Part shown: positions 49,797 to 58,442 of the stretch, in pieces
Numbering within the stretch: position 1 is the first letter of the stretch
Layout of the letters: the number at the start of each line of letters is the position of its first letter
DNA from: VRUE01 sp963824705
GTDB lineage: Bacteria; Actinomycetota; Thermoleophilia; Solirubrobacterales; 70-9
Assembly: GCA_963824705.1 (NCBI GenBank)
Contig: CAWGQE010000003.1
Location: 1,054,001-1,118,000 of the forward strand
Length of the DNA: 64,000 nt
Direction of reading: 5' to 3'
Program-made: the position numbers and the translations under genes
Notes under the pieces: model-generated
What the model saw: the letters and a program-made list of their open reading frames with translations, nothing else
Database searches by the model: none
What the model was told of the DNA's origin: nothing

Positions 49797-52235
49797 ATGT
49801 ATCTGAGATCGATCGAGATGAAGGGGTTCAAGTCGTTCCCCGCGCGCACCAAGCTGGAGTTCTCTCCAGGCGTGAGCGTGATCGTCGGACCCAACGGCTC
49901 GGGCAAGTCGAACATCACCGACGCGGTGCTCTGGGCGCTTGGCGAGCAGAGCCCGGGCGCGATTCGCGGCGCCTCGATGCAGGACGTGATCTCGGCCGGC
50001 GGAGAGGGCGTGGGGCGGCGCAGCGCCGCCGAGGTCGAGGTCGTGATCGACAACTCCGAAGGGCGCGCCGCGACCGAGCTCTCCGAGATCGCGATCCAGC
50101 GCACGCTCGACCGCTCCGGCGATGGGGTCTACCGGCTCAACGGCGCTCGTTGCCGCCTCGTTGACGTGGTCGAGATCCTCTCCGACACCAACCTCGGCCG
50201 CGAGATGCACTCGGTGATCAGCCAGGGCCGCGTCGAGTCGATCATCCACTCCAAGCCGCGTGAACGCCGGCTGCTGGTCGAGGAGGCGGCGGGTCTCGGC
50301 AAGCACCGCAAGCGCCGCCGCCGCGCCGAGCTGAAGCTGCGCGCCGCCCGCGACAACCTCGACCGTGCTCTCGATTTGGAGCGCGAGGCGCGGGCGCGGC
50401 TGCGGCCGCTGAAGCGGCAGGCGCAGGCGGCCGAGCTCGGCGCCCGGATCGAGCGTGAGGAGCTGGAGCTGCGCGGCCGTTTGGTCGCCGAGGAACTGCG
50501 CTTCGGCAAGGATCGAGCCGAAGCAGCCGAGCGTGCCGCCGAGAAGGCACGAGCCAAGCGAACCGAGGTCGAGAAGCGACTGGCCGAGGTGAGCGGGCGG
50601 CGCCGCGCGGCCGAGGAGCGCTTCGCGGCTCGCGATCGCGAGCGCACCCAGGCGTGGGGATTGCTGACGAGGTTGCGTGGCGAGCAGCAGCGAGTCGCCG
50701 TGCGCGCCGCCGGCCTCGGCGATCGAGAGACCGAGCTGGCGAGTGCCCTGGAGGGATTGCGGGCGGAGTTCGGGCCGCTGACTCTCGACCTCGGCTCGGC
50801 CGAAGGGGCGCCGGCCGAGCGAGCCCGCAAGCTCGAGGAGGAGCTGGCCGAGATCGACGCCGGTCTGACCGGCGCGGTTGGCGGCCTGGAGCAGGCGCGC
50901 TCCACCGACGCCGCCGAGTCCGAGCGGGAGTCGGCGCTGGGCGATGTCCAAGCGGGCGCGGAGCGCGCCGCCAGGCATGCCCGCCGCGCCGAGGGCCTGC
51001 TCGGCGAGCGCCACCGTGAGGCCTTGCGCGAGCGCGTTGCCGCCGGCGAGGAGCTGCTTGACGACGTGCGCGCCGCCGCGACCGCGGCCGGCGCGGTGGA
51101 AGTCTCGATCCGCGACCGGGTCGAGCGGATCGAAGCGAAGGTGGTCGGCGAGGAGGGCGACGGCGATGCGATCGCGGAGGAGATGCGCGAGTGCTCGCGT
51201 CAGGAGTCCGAGCTGCAGGTCGAGATGAAGGCCGCTTCGGACGCGCTCACCGAGGCGCAGGTCGAGGCCGCGCACCTCGGCGACCGTCGCGCCGAGGCCG
51301 CCAAGGAGATGGCCTCGATCGCCGAGCGGCTGGGTGAAGAGGTCGAGCCCGCGGAGGAAGCCCTGGGCGATGAGGAGCGGGCCGACATCGATCGCCGCCT
51401 GCAGCGGCTGGAGCGCCGCCGCGCCCAGATCGGGCCGGTCAACCCGCTCGCCGAGCAGGAGTACGAGGAGGCCCGCGAGCACGTCGAGTCGCTGCAGACC
51501 CAGCGCGAGGACACCGAGCGGGGCATGCGCGAACTCGAGGCGCTGATCCGCGAGATCGACGAGGAGATCGAGCGCGCCTTCGAGCAGACCTTCGAGGCGA
51601 CGGCGAAGAACTTCGAGGAGATGGTCGAGCACCTCTTCCCCGGAGGGCGCGGCCGCCTGCGCCGGGTCAGCCTGCACCCGGTGCGCGACGCCGAGGAGAC
51701 CGAGTCGGAGGAGGAGGGCGAAGGCGAGGAGCGCGAGGACGAAGAACGGGAGGAGCTCGGGGTGGAGATCGAGGTCACCCCCGCCGGCAAGTCGACCCGC
51801 AAGCTCTCACTGCTCTCCGGCGGCGAGAAGTCGCTGGTTGCGCTCGCCTTCGTCTTCGCCGTCTTCCTGGCAAGGCCGTGCCCCTTCTACATCCTCGACG
51901 AGGTCGAGGCCGCTCTCGACGACGCCAACATCGACCGCTTCCTGCAGCTGATCCGCCGCTTCTCCGACCGCGCCCAGTTCGTCATCGTCACCCACCAGAA
52001 ACGGACGATGGACGCCGCCGACGTCCTCTACGGCGTCACCATGGGGGGCGACGGCGTGACGAAAGTGGTCTCGCGCCGCCTGCCCCGCGAAGTGGAGGCA
52101 GAGGAAGCCGAGCCGGAGGCTCCTCCCGCTTTCGCCGGCATCGGCCCCGAGCGGAAGGAGACGGCGCCCGGTGTGCTTGGTCAGACGCCGCCCGTCGAGC
52201 CGTCCGCCCGCGACGACTCAGCCGCCGCGGCCTAG
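49797..52235 (+). CDS. smc: Chromosome segregation ATPase SMC, short, without recognisable hinge
   Basis: 812 residues against ~1150-1200 normally. The N-terminal head is standard: MYLRSIEMKGFKSFPARTKL, Walker A GPNGSGKSN (31-39), SNLGREMHS-type region DTNLGREMHSVISQGRVE. The C-terminal head has LSGGEKSLVALAF (~675) and Walker B FYILDEVEAALDD. The usual IGPVNPLAEQEYEE before the C-terminal coil end is present. Between ~165 and ~610 the sequence is only charged coiled coil with a likely turn near 325-345 (FGPLTLDLGSAEGAPAER); I see no globular hinge and no zinc hook. An acidic insert precedes the signature motif. ScpA and ScpB are present at 6608-7908. Confidence 0.93.
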   Translation: MYLRSIEMKGFKSFPARTKLEFSPGVSVIVGPNGSGKSNITDAVLWALGEQSPGAIRGASMQDVISAGGEGVGRRSAAEVEVVIDNSEGRAATELSEIAIQRTLDRSGDGVYRLNGARCRLVDVVEILSDTNLGREMHSVISQGRVESIIHSKPRERRLLVEEAAGLGKHRKRRRRAELKLRAARDNLDRALDLEREARARLRPLKRQAQAAELGARIEREELELRGRLVAEELRFGKDRAEAAERAAEKARAKRTEVEKRLAEVSGRRRAAEERFAARDRERTQAWGLLTRLRGEQQRVAVRAAGLGDRETELASALEGLRAEFGPLTLDLGSAEGAPAERARKLEEELAEIDAGLTGAVGGLEQARSTDAAESERESALGDVQAGAERAARHARRAEGLLGERHREALRERVAAGEELLDDVRAAATAAGAVEVSIRDRVERIEAKVVGEEGDGDAIAEEMRECSRQESELQVEMKAASDALTEAQVEAAHLGDRRAEAAKEMASIAERLGEEVEPAEEALGDEERADIDRRLQRLERRRAQIGPVNPLAEQEYEEAREHVESLQTQREDTERGMRELEALIREIDEEIERAFEQTFEATAKNFEEMVEHLFPGGRGRLRRVSLHPVRDAEETESEEEGEGEEREDEEREELGVEIEVTPAGKSTRKLSLLSGGEKSLVALAFVFAVFLARPCPFYILDEVEAALDDANIDRFLQLIRRFSDRAQFVIVTHQKRTMDAADVLYGVTMGGDGVTKVVSRRLPREVEAEEAEPEAPPAFAGIGPERKETAPGVLGQTPPVEPSARDDSAAAA

Positions 52236-52241
52236 TCTCTG

Positions 52242-53240
52242 ATGTCCACTTCCTGGCAGGAGATCTTCGATCTCGGCGCGCGCGATGCGGCGGCGCCGGA
52301 AGCCGAGCCCGAAAGCGAGGAGCGGCGCCGCGGCGTCTTCAGCCGCCTGCGCGAGAGCCTCTCCAAAAGCCGCCAGGCGCTGACCGAGGAGATCTCGGCG
52401 AGCCTCTTCGATCGCATCGACGAGGAGACCTGGGAGCGACTGGAGGAGGCGCTGATTCTCGCCGACGCCGGTGCCCCGACCACCGCCGAGGTGGTCGAGC
52501 GGCTGGAGCGGGAGGTCGAGAGCGGCGCCGTCTCGGCGGACGGCGACGCGGTTCGCGAGCGACTGATCGAGATCCTCGCCGAGGTCGCCTCGGGCGGCCG
52601 TGGCCCGATCGACCTCAGTGGCGAGCCGGCGGTGCTGCTGATGGTCGGCGTCAACGGCACCGGCAAGACGACGACGATCGGCAAGATCGCCTGGCACCTC
52701 TCCAAGGAATTCGGTCTCTCGGTCGTTCTCGCGGCGGGGGACACCTACCGTGCCGCCGCGGCCGAGCAGCTGGCGGAGTGGGCGCAGCGCGCCGGCGCCG
52801 AACTGATTCGCTCGAAGGAGGGCGGAGACCCCGGTGCGGTCGCCTTCGACGCGGTCGCCGCTGCCCGTGCCCGCGGCGCCGACGTGGTGATCGTCGACAC
52901 CGCCGGTCGCCTGCACACTCAGGGCAACCTGATGGACGAGCTGACCAAGGTGCGCCGCGTGATCGCCAAGCAGATGCCCGACGCGCCGCACGAGACGCTG
53001 ATCTCGATCGACGCGACGACCGGCCAGAACGGTCTGCGTCAGGCGAAGATCTTCTCCGAAGCCGTCGAGGTGGACGGCGTCGTCCTGACCAAGCTCGACG
53101 GCACCGCCAAGGGCGGGATCGTGCTGGCGATCGCCAACGAGCTCGGCATCCCCGTGAAACTGATCGGCACTGGCGAGTCGCTCGAGGACCTGCGCCCGTT
53201 CGACCCAGCCGACTTCGCCCGCGCCCTGCTCGCCGAGTAG
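52242..53240 (+). CDS. ftsY: Signal recognition particle receptor FtsY
   Basis: 332 residues. A short acidic N-terminal A region (~30 residues) precedes the N domain (FSRLRESLSKSRQALTEEI). The GTPase has GVNGTGKTTTIGKIAW (G1), DTYRAAAAEQLAEWA (G2), DTAGRLHTQGNLMDEL (G3), TKLDGTAKGG (G4) and GTGESLEDLRPFD. No membrane helix, as usual. It starts six bases after smc and is followed by a palindromic terminator before ffh. Confidence 0.96.
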   Translation: MSTSWQEIFDLGARDAAAPEAEPESEERRRGVFSRLRESLSKSRQALTEEISASLFDRIDEETWERLEEALILADAGAPTTAEVVERLEREVESGAVSADGDAVRERLIEILAEVASGGRGPIDLSGEPAVLLMVGVNGTGKTTTIGKIAWHLSKEFGLSVVLAAGDTYRAAAAEQLAEWAQRAGAELIRSKEGGDPGAVAFDAVAAARARGADVVIVDTAGRLHTQGNLMDELTKVRRVIAKQMPDAPHETLISIDATTGQNGLRQAKIFSEAVEVDGVVLTKLDGTAKGGIVLAIANELGIPVKLIGTGESLEDLRPFDPADFARALLAE

Positions 53241-53287
53241 TGCGGTCGAGGTTTGGTGCGGATACCGACCCAAACCTCGACCGCACT
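53239..53287. terminator. Palindrome 13 between ftsY and ffh
   Basis: Perfect 18-bp arms (53239-53256 and 53270-53287; AGTGCGGTCGAGGTTTGG), beginning within the ftsY stop codon, loop 13 bp. The sequence is similar to the ribD palindrome at 34790-34836. Ends four bases before the ffh -10 box. Confidence 0.75.
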
Positions 53288-53291
53288 CCCC

Positions 53292-53297
53292 TAAGCT
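53292..53297 (+). promoter_or_regulatory. -10 box TAAGCT of ffh
   Basis: TAAGCT lies six bases before the ffh GTG. Confidence 0.5.
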
Positions 53298-53303
53298 CCG
53301 CCT

Positions 53304-54677
<1,374 letters not shown>

Positions 54678-54683
54678 CGTCAA

Positions 54684-54720
54684 CCGGCACGTCCTCCGCT
54701 TCGCGTCCGGGCGTGCCGGG
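54684..54720. repeat. Short palindromic repeat D, copy 2, after ffh
   Basis: 37 bp with perfect 8-bp arms CCGGCACG/CGTGCCGG around the same 20-base core as the copy in the flippase gene at 32229-32265. Lies in the 68-bp gap before rpsP. Confidence 0.75.
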
Positions 54721-54729
54721 CTAGTCATG

Positions 54730-54735
54730 TAACCT
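54730..54735 (+). promoter_or_regulatory. -10 box TAACCT of rpsP
   Basis: Ten bases before the ATG at 54746, the same spacing as at rpmB and rpmF. Confidence 0.5.
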
Positions 54736-54745
54736 CTCGCGCCGA

Positions 54746-55000
54746 ATGGCTGTACGAATAAGACTTAGAAGGGTGGGTTCGAAGAAGAACCCGATCTGGC
54801 GGATCGTCGTCGCCGACAAACGCTCCCCGCGTGACGGTCGGACGATCGAGACGATCGGTCGCTACAACCCGCAGACCGAGCCCTCGACGATCGAGTTCGA
54901 CGAGGAGCGCGCGCGCCACTGGCTAGAGCACGGAGCGCAACCCTCGGAGACCGTGGCCACGCTGCTGCGGACCAAGGGCATCGCCGCCTCCGGCAGCTAG
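54746..55000 (+). CDS. rpsP: 30S ribosomal protein bS16
   Basis: 84 residues, normal length. MAVRIRLRRVGSKKNPIWRIVVADKRSPRDGR is the family N-terminus in pieces, followed by ETIGRYNP and the ARHWLEHGAQPSETV helix. The khpA start follows directly after the stop codon. First gene of the rpsP-khpA-trmD-rplS unit. Confidence 0.97.
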   Translation: MAVRIRLRRVGSKKNPIWRIVVADKRSPRDGRTIETIGRYNPQTEPSTIEFDEERARHWLEHGAQPSETVATLLRTKGIAASGS

Positions 55001-55231
55001 ATGACCGAGCTCTTGGAGTTCCTCGTCAGGGCCCTGGTCGAGGACCCCGACGCGGTCGAGGTCGAGGAGCTCGAAGAGGACGGGGACCTGATCTATGAGA
55101 TCAGCGTCGCCGAGGACGATCTTGGGCGCGTGATCGGCAAAGGCGGGCGTGTCGCCAACGCCATCCGGACCGTTGCCAAGGCGGCCGCCGTCCGACTCGA
55201 TCGCCGCGTCGTCGTCGACATCCTCGATTGA
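55001..55231 (+). CDS. khpA: KH-domain RNA-binding protein KhpA (YlqC)
   Basis: 76 residues. A single type II KH domain with the GRVIGKGGRVANAIRTVAKAAA loop (the GxxG motif is GKGG). In Firmicutes KhpA pairs with KhpB and binds many RNAs. Always located between rpsP and rimM/trmD in Gram-positives. It overlaps the trmD start by four bases, so no rimM gene is between them. Confidence 0.94.
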   Translation: MTELLEFLVRALVEDPDAVEVEELEEDGDLIYEISVAEDDLGRVIGKGGRVANAIRTVAKAAAVRLDRRVVVDILD

Positions 55232-55905
55232 AGCTCGACGTCTTCACCCTCTTCCCGGAGGCCTTCGACTGGTTCCAGTCGCAGCGCTCGGTGCAGAACG
55301 CGCTGGGCAAAGGGAACGAGCTGCGGTTCTTCAACTACCGCGATACGACTCCGCTCGGGGCCGGGCAGGTCGACGACGCCCCATACGGCGGTGGAGCGGG
55401 AATGGTCTTGCGGGTCGACGTGGTCGATGCCGCCCTCGAGGCCGCCTACGCGAATGGGGAGAGTCCGCGGATCGTCTTGCTTTCGCCCACCGGGCGGTTG
55501 CTCGACGACGAACTTGCCGATGAGCTGACGCAGGAACATCACGTGGCGCTGCTCTGCGGGCGCTATGAGGGGTTCGACGAGCGCGTGCATGAGCATCTCG
55601 CGCATGACGAGGTGTCGATCGGCAGGTACGTGCTGGCCGGGGGAGAGCTGCCGGCGATGGTGGTCGCCGACGTGTTGATGCGCAAGTTGCCGGGGGCCCT
55701 CGGGCACGAGCAGAGCGCGGTCGAGGAGTCCTTCAGCCGTGTGCTGGAGGGGGCGCCGGAGTACCCGCACTACACCCGTCCGCCCTCATATCGAGGCTGG
55801 GGGGTACCCGATGTCCTGGTCTCCGGCGATCATGAGCGGGTGCGCGCGTGGCGGGCCGAGCAGAGCCGCGCGCGAGCCGAGCAGTTCGAAAAAGATCCCG
55901 AGTAG
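55228..55905 (+). CDS. trmD: tRNA (guanine-37-N1) methyltransferase
   Basis: 225 residues; methylates G37 of tRNAs to keep the reading frame. The trefoil-knot SPOUT fold shows MKLDVFTLFPEAF, DDAPYGGGAGMVLR, LLSPTGRLLDD, LLCGRYEGFDERV and DEVSIGRYVLAGGELPAMV, with the catalytic-Asp region EYPHYTRP. Start is TTG 55228, overlapping the khpA stop (TTGA); the sequence begins right at the conserved residues, so no upstream start is needed. Confidence 0.96.
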   Translation: MKLDVFTLFPEAFDWFQSQRSVQNALGKGNELRFFNYRDTTPLGAGQVDDAPYGGGAGMVLRVDVVDAALEAAYANGESPRIVLLSPTGRLLDDELADELTQEHHVALLCGRYEGFDERVHEHLAHDEVSIGRYVLAGGELPAMVVADVLMRKLPGALGHEQSAVEESFSRVLEGAPEYPHYTRPPSYRGWGVPDVLVSGDHERVRAWRAEQSRARAEQFEKDPE

Positions 55906-55919
55906 GTACGATTCCTCGG

Positions 55920-55963
55920 CCGCGCGGCACCCGCACCCGGGTCCGGCGGCTTTTTCTCGCCAA
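55920..55963 (+). promoter_or_regulatory. rplS leader with GC stem and T-run
   Basis: The 58-bp gap before rplS holds GC-rich complementary segments (GCCGCGCGG and CCGGCGGC) followed by TTTTT at 55951-55955, nine bases before the ATG. It resembles an attenuator or a bL19 leader, but I cannot show that it binds L19. Confidence 0.35.
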
Positions 55964-56680
55964 ATGAGCACCGTAATCGACAGCATCGAGCGTCGCCAGC
56001 AGCGGCAGGGACTTCCGTCCTTCGCGCCGGGCGATCGCGTGCGCGTCCACTTCCAGGTCATCGAGGGCAGCCGCCGCCGCACCCAGGTCTTCGAGGGGAT
56101 CGTCCTCAAGCGGCAAGGCTCCGGAGCTCGCGAGACGTTCACCGTCCGCAAGCAGTCGTTCGGCGTCGGGGTCGAGCGAACGTTCCCGCTGCACTCGCCC
56201 AAGATCGAGAAACTGGAGATCGCCGCCCGCGGCGACGTGCGGCGGGCCAAGCTTTATTACCTGCGTGGCCGGATCGGCAAGGCCGCCAGGGTCGCCGAGC
56301 GGCGTTGGGGGATCGACGACGAGCTGATCTCGGCGCCACCGCCACCGGAGCCAGTCGACGAGGAGTCTCAGGACGCGGGTCCTGTCGCGGAGGAGGACTC
56401 CTCGTCCTCGCAGGCTACGGACGACGAGCCCACCTCCACGCCACCCGCGTCAGAGGCACCTGCGGAGGACTCCGAGGGAGCCGACGATTCGTCGGAAGCT
56501 GAGGCGCCGAAGGCTGAGGAGTCGCCGCAGGTCGAGGCAGAGACAGAGACTGAGGCAGAGGCAAGCACGGACGCTGAGGCGCCCGGTGCAGGGGAGACCG
56601 AGGACACCGCCGCGGCGCAGGATGCCGAGGATGAGTCGCCGCAGGAGGACTCCGGCGACTCCGGCGAGGGCTCGGCCTGA
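55964..56680 (+). CDS. rplS: 50S ribosomal protein bL19 with long acidic C-terminal extension
   Basis: 238 residues against ~115 usually. Residues 1-115 are a standard L19 (STVIDSIERRQQRQGLPSFAPGDRVRVHFQV; TVRKQSFGVGVERTFPLHSP; RGRIGKAARV). From about residue 118 the chain becomes a low-complexity, Glu/Asp/Ser/Ala/Pro-rich tail of ~120 residues without hydrophobic clusters. The reading frame and codon use are continuous, and the tail ends where lepB begins, so it does not look like a fusion by error. ATG 55964 gives the correct N-terminus. Confidence 0.93.
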   Translation: MSTVIDSIERRQQRQGLPSFAPGDRVRVHFQVIEGSRRRTQVFEGIVLKRQGSGARETFTVRKQSFGVGVERTFPLHSPKIEKLEIAARGDVRRAKLYYLRGRIGKAARVAERRWGIDDELISAPPPPEPVDEESQDAGPVAEEDSSSSQATDDEPTSTPPASEAPAEDSEGADDSSEAEAPKAEESPQVEAETETEAEASTDAEAPGAGETEDTAAAQDAEDESPQEDSGDSGEGSA

Positions 56681-56730
56681 GACCGCGGATCCCCAAGCCG
56701 GAAAGCCGCGTCGGCGGCCTTATCGAGCTC

Positions 56731-57297
56731 GTGGTGATAGTCGCCCTCGCGCTCGGCTTGGCGCTGGCGATTCAGGCTTGGCTGATCAAGCCCTACCAGA
56801 TTCCCTCGGAATCGATGGAGCCGACCCTCGATGTCGGCCAGAGGGTGCTCGTCAACCGCTTCCTCTACCACTTCAAGGACCCGAGTCCGGGCGACATCGT
56901 CGTCTTCCACCCGCCCGCGGGCGCCGACAACGGCACCGAATGCGGGGTCCCTCACTCGCCGCGTCAGTCCTGCCCGCGGCCTACCGAGGGCGAGTCGAGC
57001 CAGAACTTCATCAAGCGGATCGTCGCCGGCCCCGGCGACACGCTCAGCGTCCGCGACGGTCATCCGGTGGTCAACGGGGTCGAGAAGACCAATGAGCCCT
57101 ACACGATGCCCTGCGGTGCACTCCCTGCTTGCAATTTGCCCAAACCGATCACGATTCCACCCGACTATTACTTCATGATGGGCGACAACCGTGGGGCAAG
57201 CGACGACAGCCGTTTCTGGGGACCCGTCCCTCGCAAGTGGATCATCGGCGAGGCTTTCGCCACCTACTGGCCGCCAAACCGGATCGGGACCCTCTAA
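56731..57297 (+). CDS. lepB: Signal peptidase I
   Basis: Cleaves signal peptides outside the membrane. One N-terminal helix (VVIVALALGLALAIQAWLI), catalytic Ser in IPSESMEPTL, catalytic Lys in FIKRIVAGPGD, and box E GDNRGASDDSR. A Cys-containing insert (TECGVPHSPRQSCPRP) is present. GTG 56731 is the first conventional start and gives 188 residues, but homologues usually have residues before the helix; a CTG at 56677 overlapping the rplS stop (CTGA) would give LRPRIPKPESRVGGLIEL first and follows the NTGA overlap pattern of other genes here. Confidence 0.92.
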   Translation: MVIVALALGLALAIQAWLIKPYQIPSESMEPTLDVGQRVLVNRFLYHFKDPSPGDIVVFHPPAGADNGTECGVPHSPRQSCPRPTEGESSQNFIKRIVAGPGDTLSVRDGHPVVNGVEKTNEPYTMPCGALPACNLPKPITIPPDYYFMMGDNRGASDDSRFWGPVPRKWIIGEAFATYWPPNRIGTL

Positions 57298-57958
57298 AGC
57301 CCACAAGCGGCGGCTGGCGCGCTCCCGCCGCCTCTTCGCCTTCGACCGCGGGCTTGGCACTCGCCAGGTCGCCGGTGCCGACGAGGCTGGGCGGGGCTGC
57401 TTGGCAGGGCCGCTGGTTGCCGCCGCGGTGTTGCTCGACTACGAGTCCCTTTCCAACGCGGACCGCCGCGCCCTCGCTGGCCTGCACGACTCGAAGCAGA
57501 TGAAGCCCGAGCGGCGTGAGGAGATGTACCCGGCGGTGCTGCGGGCCGCAAGACGGGTCAGCGTCGTGGTCCGCTGCGCGCGCGGCATCGACGACCGTGG
57601 CCTGCACGTGACCAACATCGAAGCGCTGTCCAAGGCCCTGGAGAGGCTGGAGCCCGGCGAGGAGGCGACCTGCCTGGTCGACGGCTTCTCCCTGCGCGAC
57701 TGCGCGGTTCCCCATCGCGCCGTGATCGAAGGCGACGGCACGAGCGCCGCGATCGCCGCCGCGTCGGTGATCGCCAAGGTGACCCGCGACCGCTACATGC
57801 ACGGTGCCGCCGGCGAGCACCCCGGCTGGGGCTTCGAGGAGCACGTCGGCTACTCGACTCCCGAGCACCGCGCCGCGATCGAGCGGATCGGCATCTCGCC
57901 CCTGCATCGCCGCTCGTTCCAGTCAGTTGCTTACGCGCAATTGGAGCTGGCTGGTTAG
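57191..57958 (+). CDS. rnhB: Ribonuclease HII
   Basis: Cuts RNA primers and ribonucleotides in DNA. Motif VAGADEAGRGCLAGPLVAAAV carries the first catalytic Asp-Glu, and HDSKQMKPERRE, CLVDGFSLRD, AAASVIAKVTRDRYM and YSTPEHRAAI follow; these include the remaining acidic residues. The conserved part begins at ~57300. ATG 57191 is the only conventional start and overlaps lepB by 107 bp with an atypical N-terminus; a CTG at 57314 would give a family-like N-terminus of about 19 residues before GADEAGRG. Convergent with yraN (stops overlap). Confidence 0.9.
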   Translation: MGQATTAVSGDPSLASGSSARLSPPTGRQTGSGPSKAHKRRLARSRRLFAFDRGLGTRQVAGADEAGRGCLAGPLVAAAVLLDYESLSNADRRALAGLHDSKQMKPERREEMYPAVLRAARRVSVVVRCARGIDDRGLHVTNIEALSKALERLEPGEEATCLVDGFSLRDCAVPHRAVIEGDGTSAAIAAASVIAKVTRDRYMHGAAGEHPGWGFEEHVGYSTPEHRAAIERIGISPLHRRSFQSVAYAQLELAG

Positions 57959-58332
57959 AACGCGCCCTCGAGGTGCTCGTAGTCGCATACGCGGCCGGCG
58001 CGGTCGAAAGTGACGCCGACGGCGTCGAAGCGGATCTCGTCGTAGCGGGGCAGGTTGCGGCGCTCGCCCATCCAGGTCGTGGCGAGGCGGCGGATGCGGC
58101 GCTGCTTGCGGAAGTCGACGGATAGCACCGGCCGCTCGGGACCGAAGGTAGAGCCGGTCCGGCCCGCCTTGACCTCGACGAAGACCAGCGTGCGCCCGTC
58201 AAGCGCGACGATGTCGAGCTCGCCGTAGCGGCTGCGGACGTTGCGCTCGACGAGCTCCCAGCCGGCTGTCGTCAGCCGCGCCGCGACCAGATCCTCCGCC
58301 GCCCTGCCGAGCTGCTGTCGCATTCCGGTCAT
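57955..58332 (-). CDS. yraN: UPF0102 (YraN) nuclease-fold protein
   Basis: 125 residues. Restriction-endonuclease-like core with RYGELDIVALDGRTLVFVEVKAGR, i.e. the Asp and Glu-x-Lys of the PD-(D/E)xK fold, and FRKQRRIRRLATTWM after it. N-terminal LGRAAEDLVAARLTTAGWELVERNVRSR is typical. Widely conserved next to rnhB and comM; physiological role not settled. Here on the reverse strand, unlike its neighbours. Confidence 0.92.
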   Translation of the reverse strand: MTGMRQQLGRAAEDLVAARLTTAGWELVERNVRSRYGELDIVALDGRTLVFVEVKAGRTGSTFGPERPVLSVDFRKQRRIRRLATTWMGERRNLPRYDEIRFDAVGVTFDRAGRVCDYEHLEGAF

Positions 58333-58442
58333 GGCCCGAAGCTAGGACACCGGCCGACCACATGCCTTTTTCCACAAAGTTGGTCCAGAGGATTTTGAAG
58401 CTGCGCACCACGCACGCGTCTGGACCCGCCAGCGTGGCCGCA

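Noticed and set aside
48990..51677. An 895-codon open frame opposite smc and rnc
   Set aside because: A shadow of GC-rich third positions; composition is Leu/Gly/Asp/Arg-rich without domains, and smc, rnc and acpP on the other strand are certain. Same reason for the large antisense frames opposite recG and priA.
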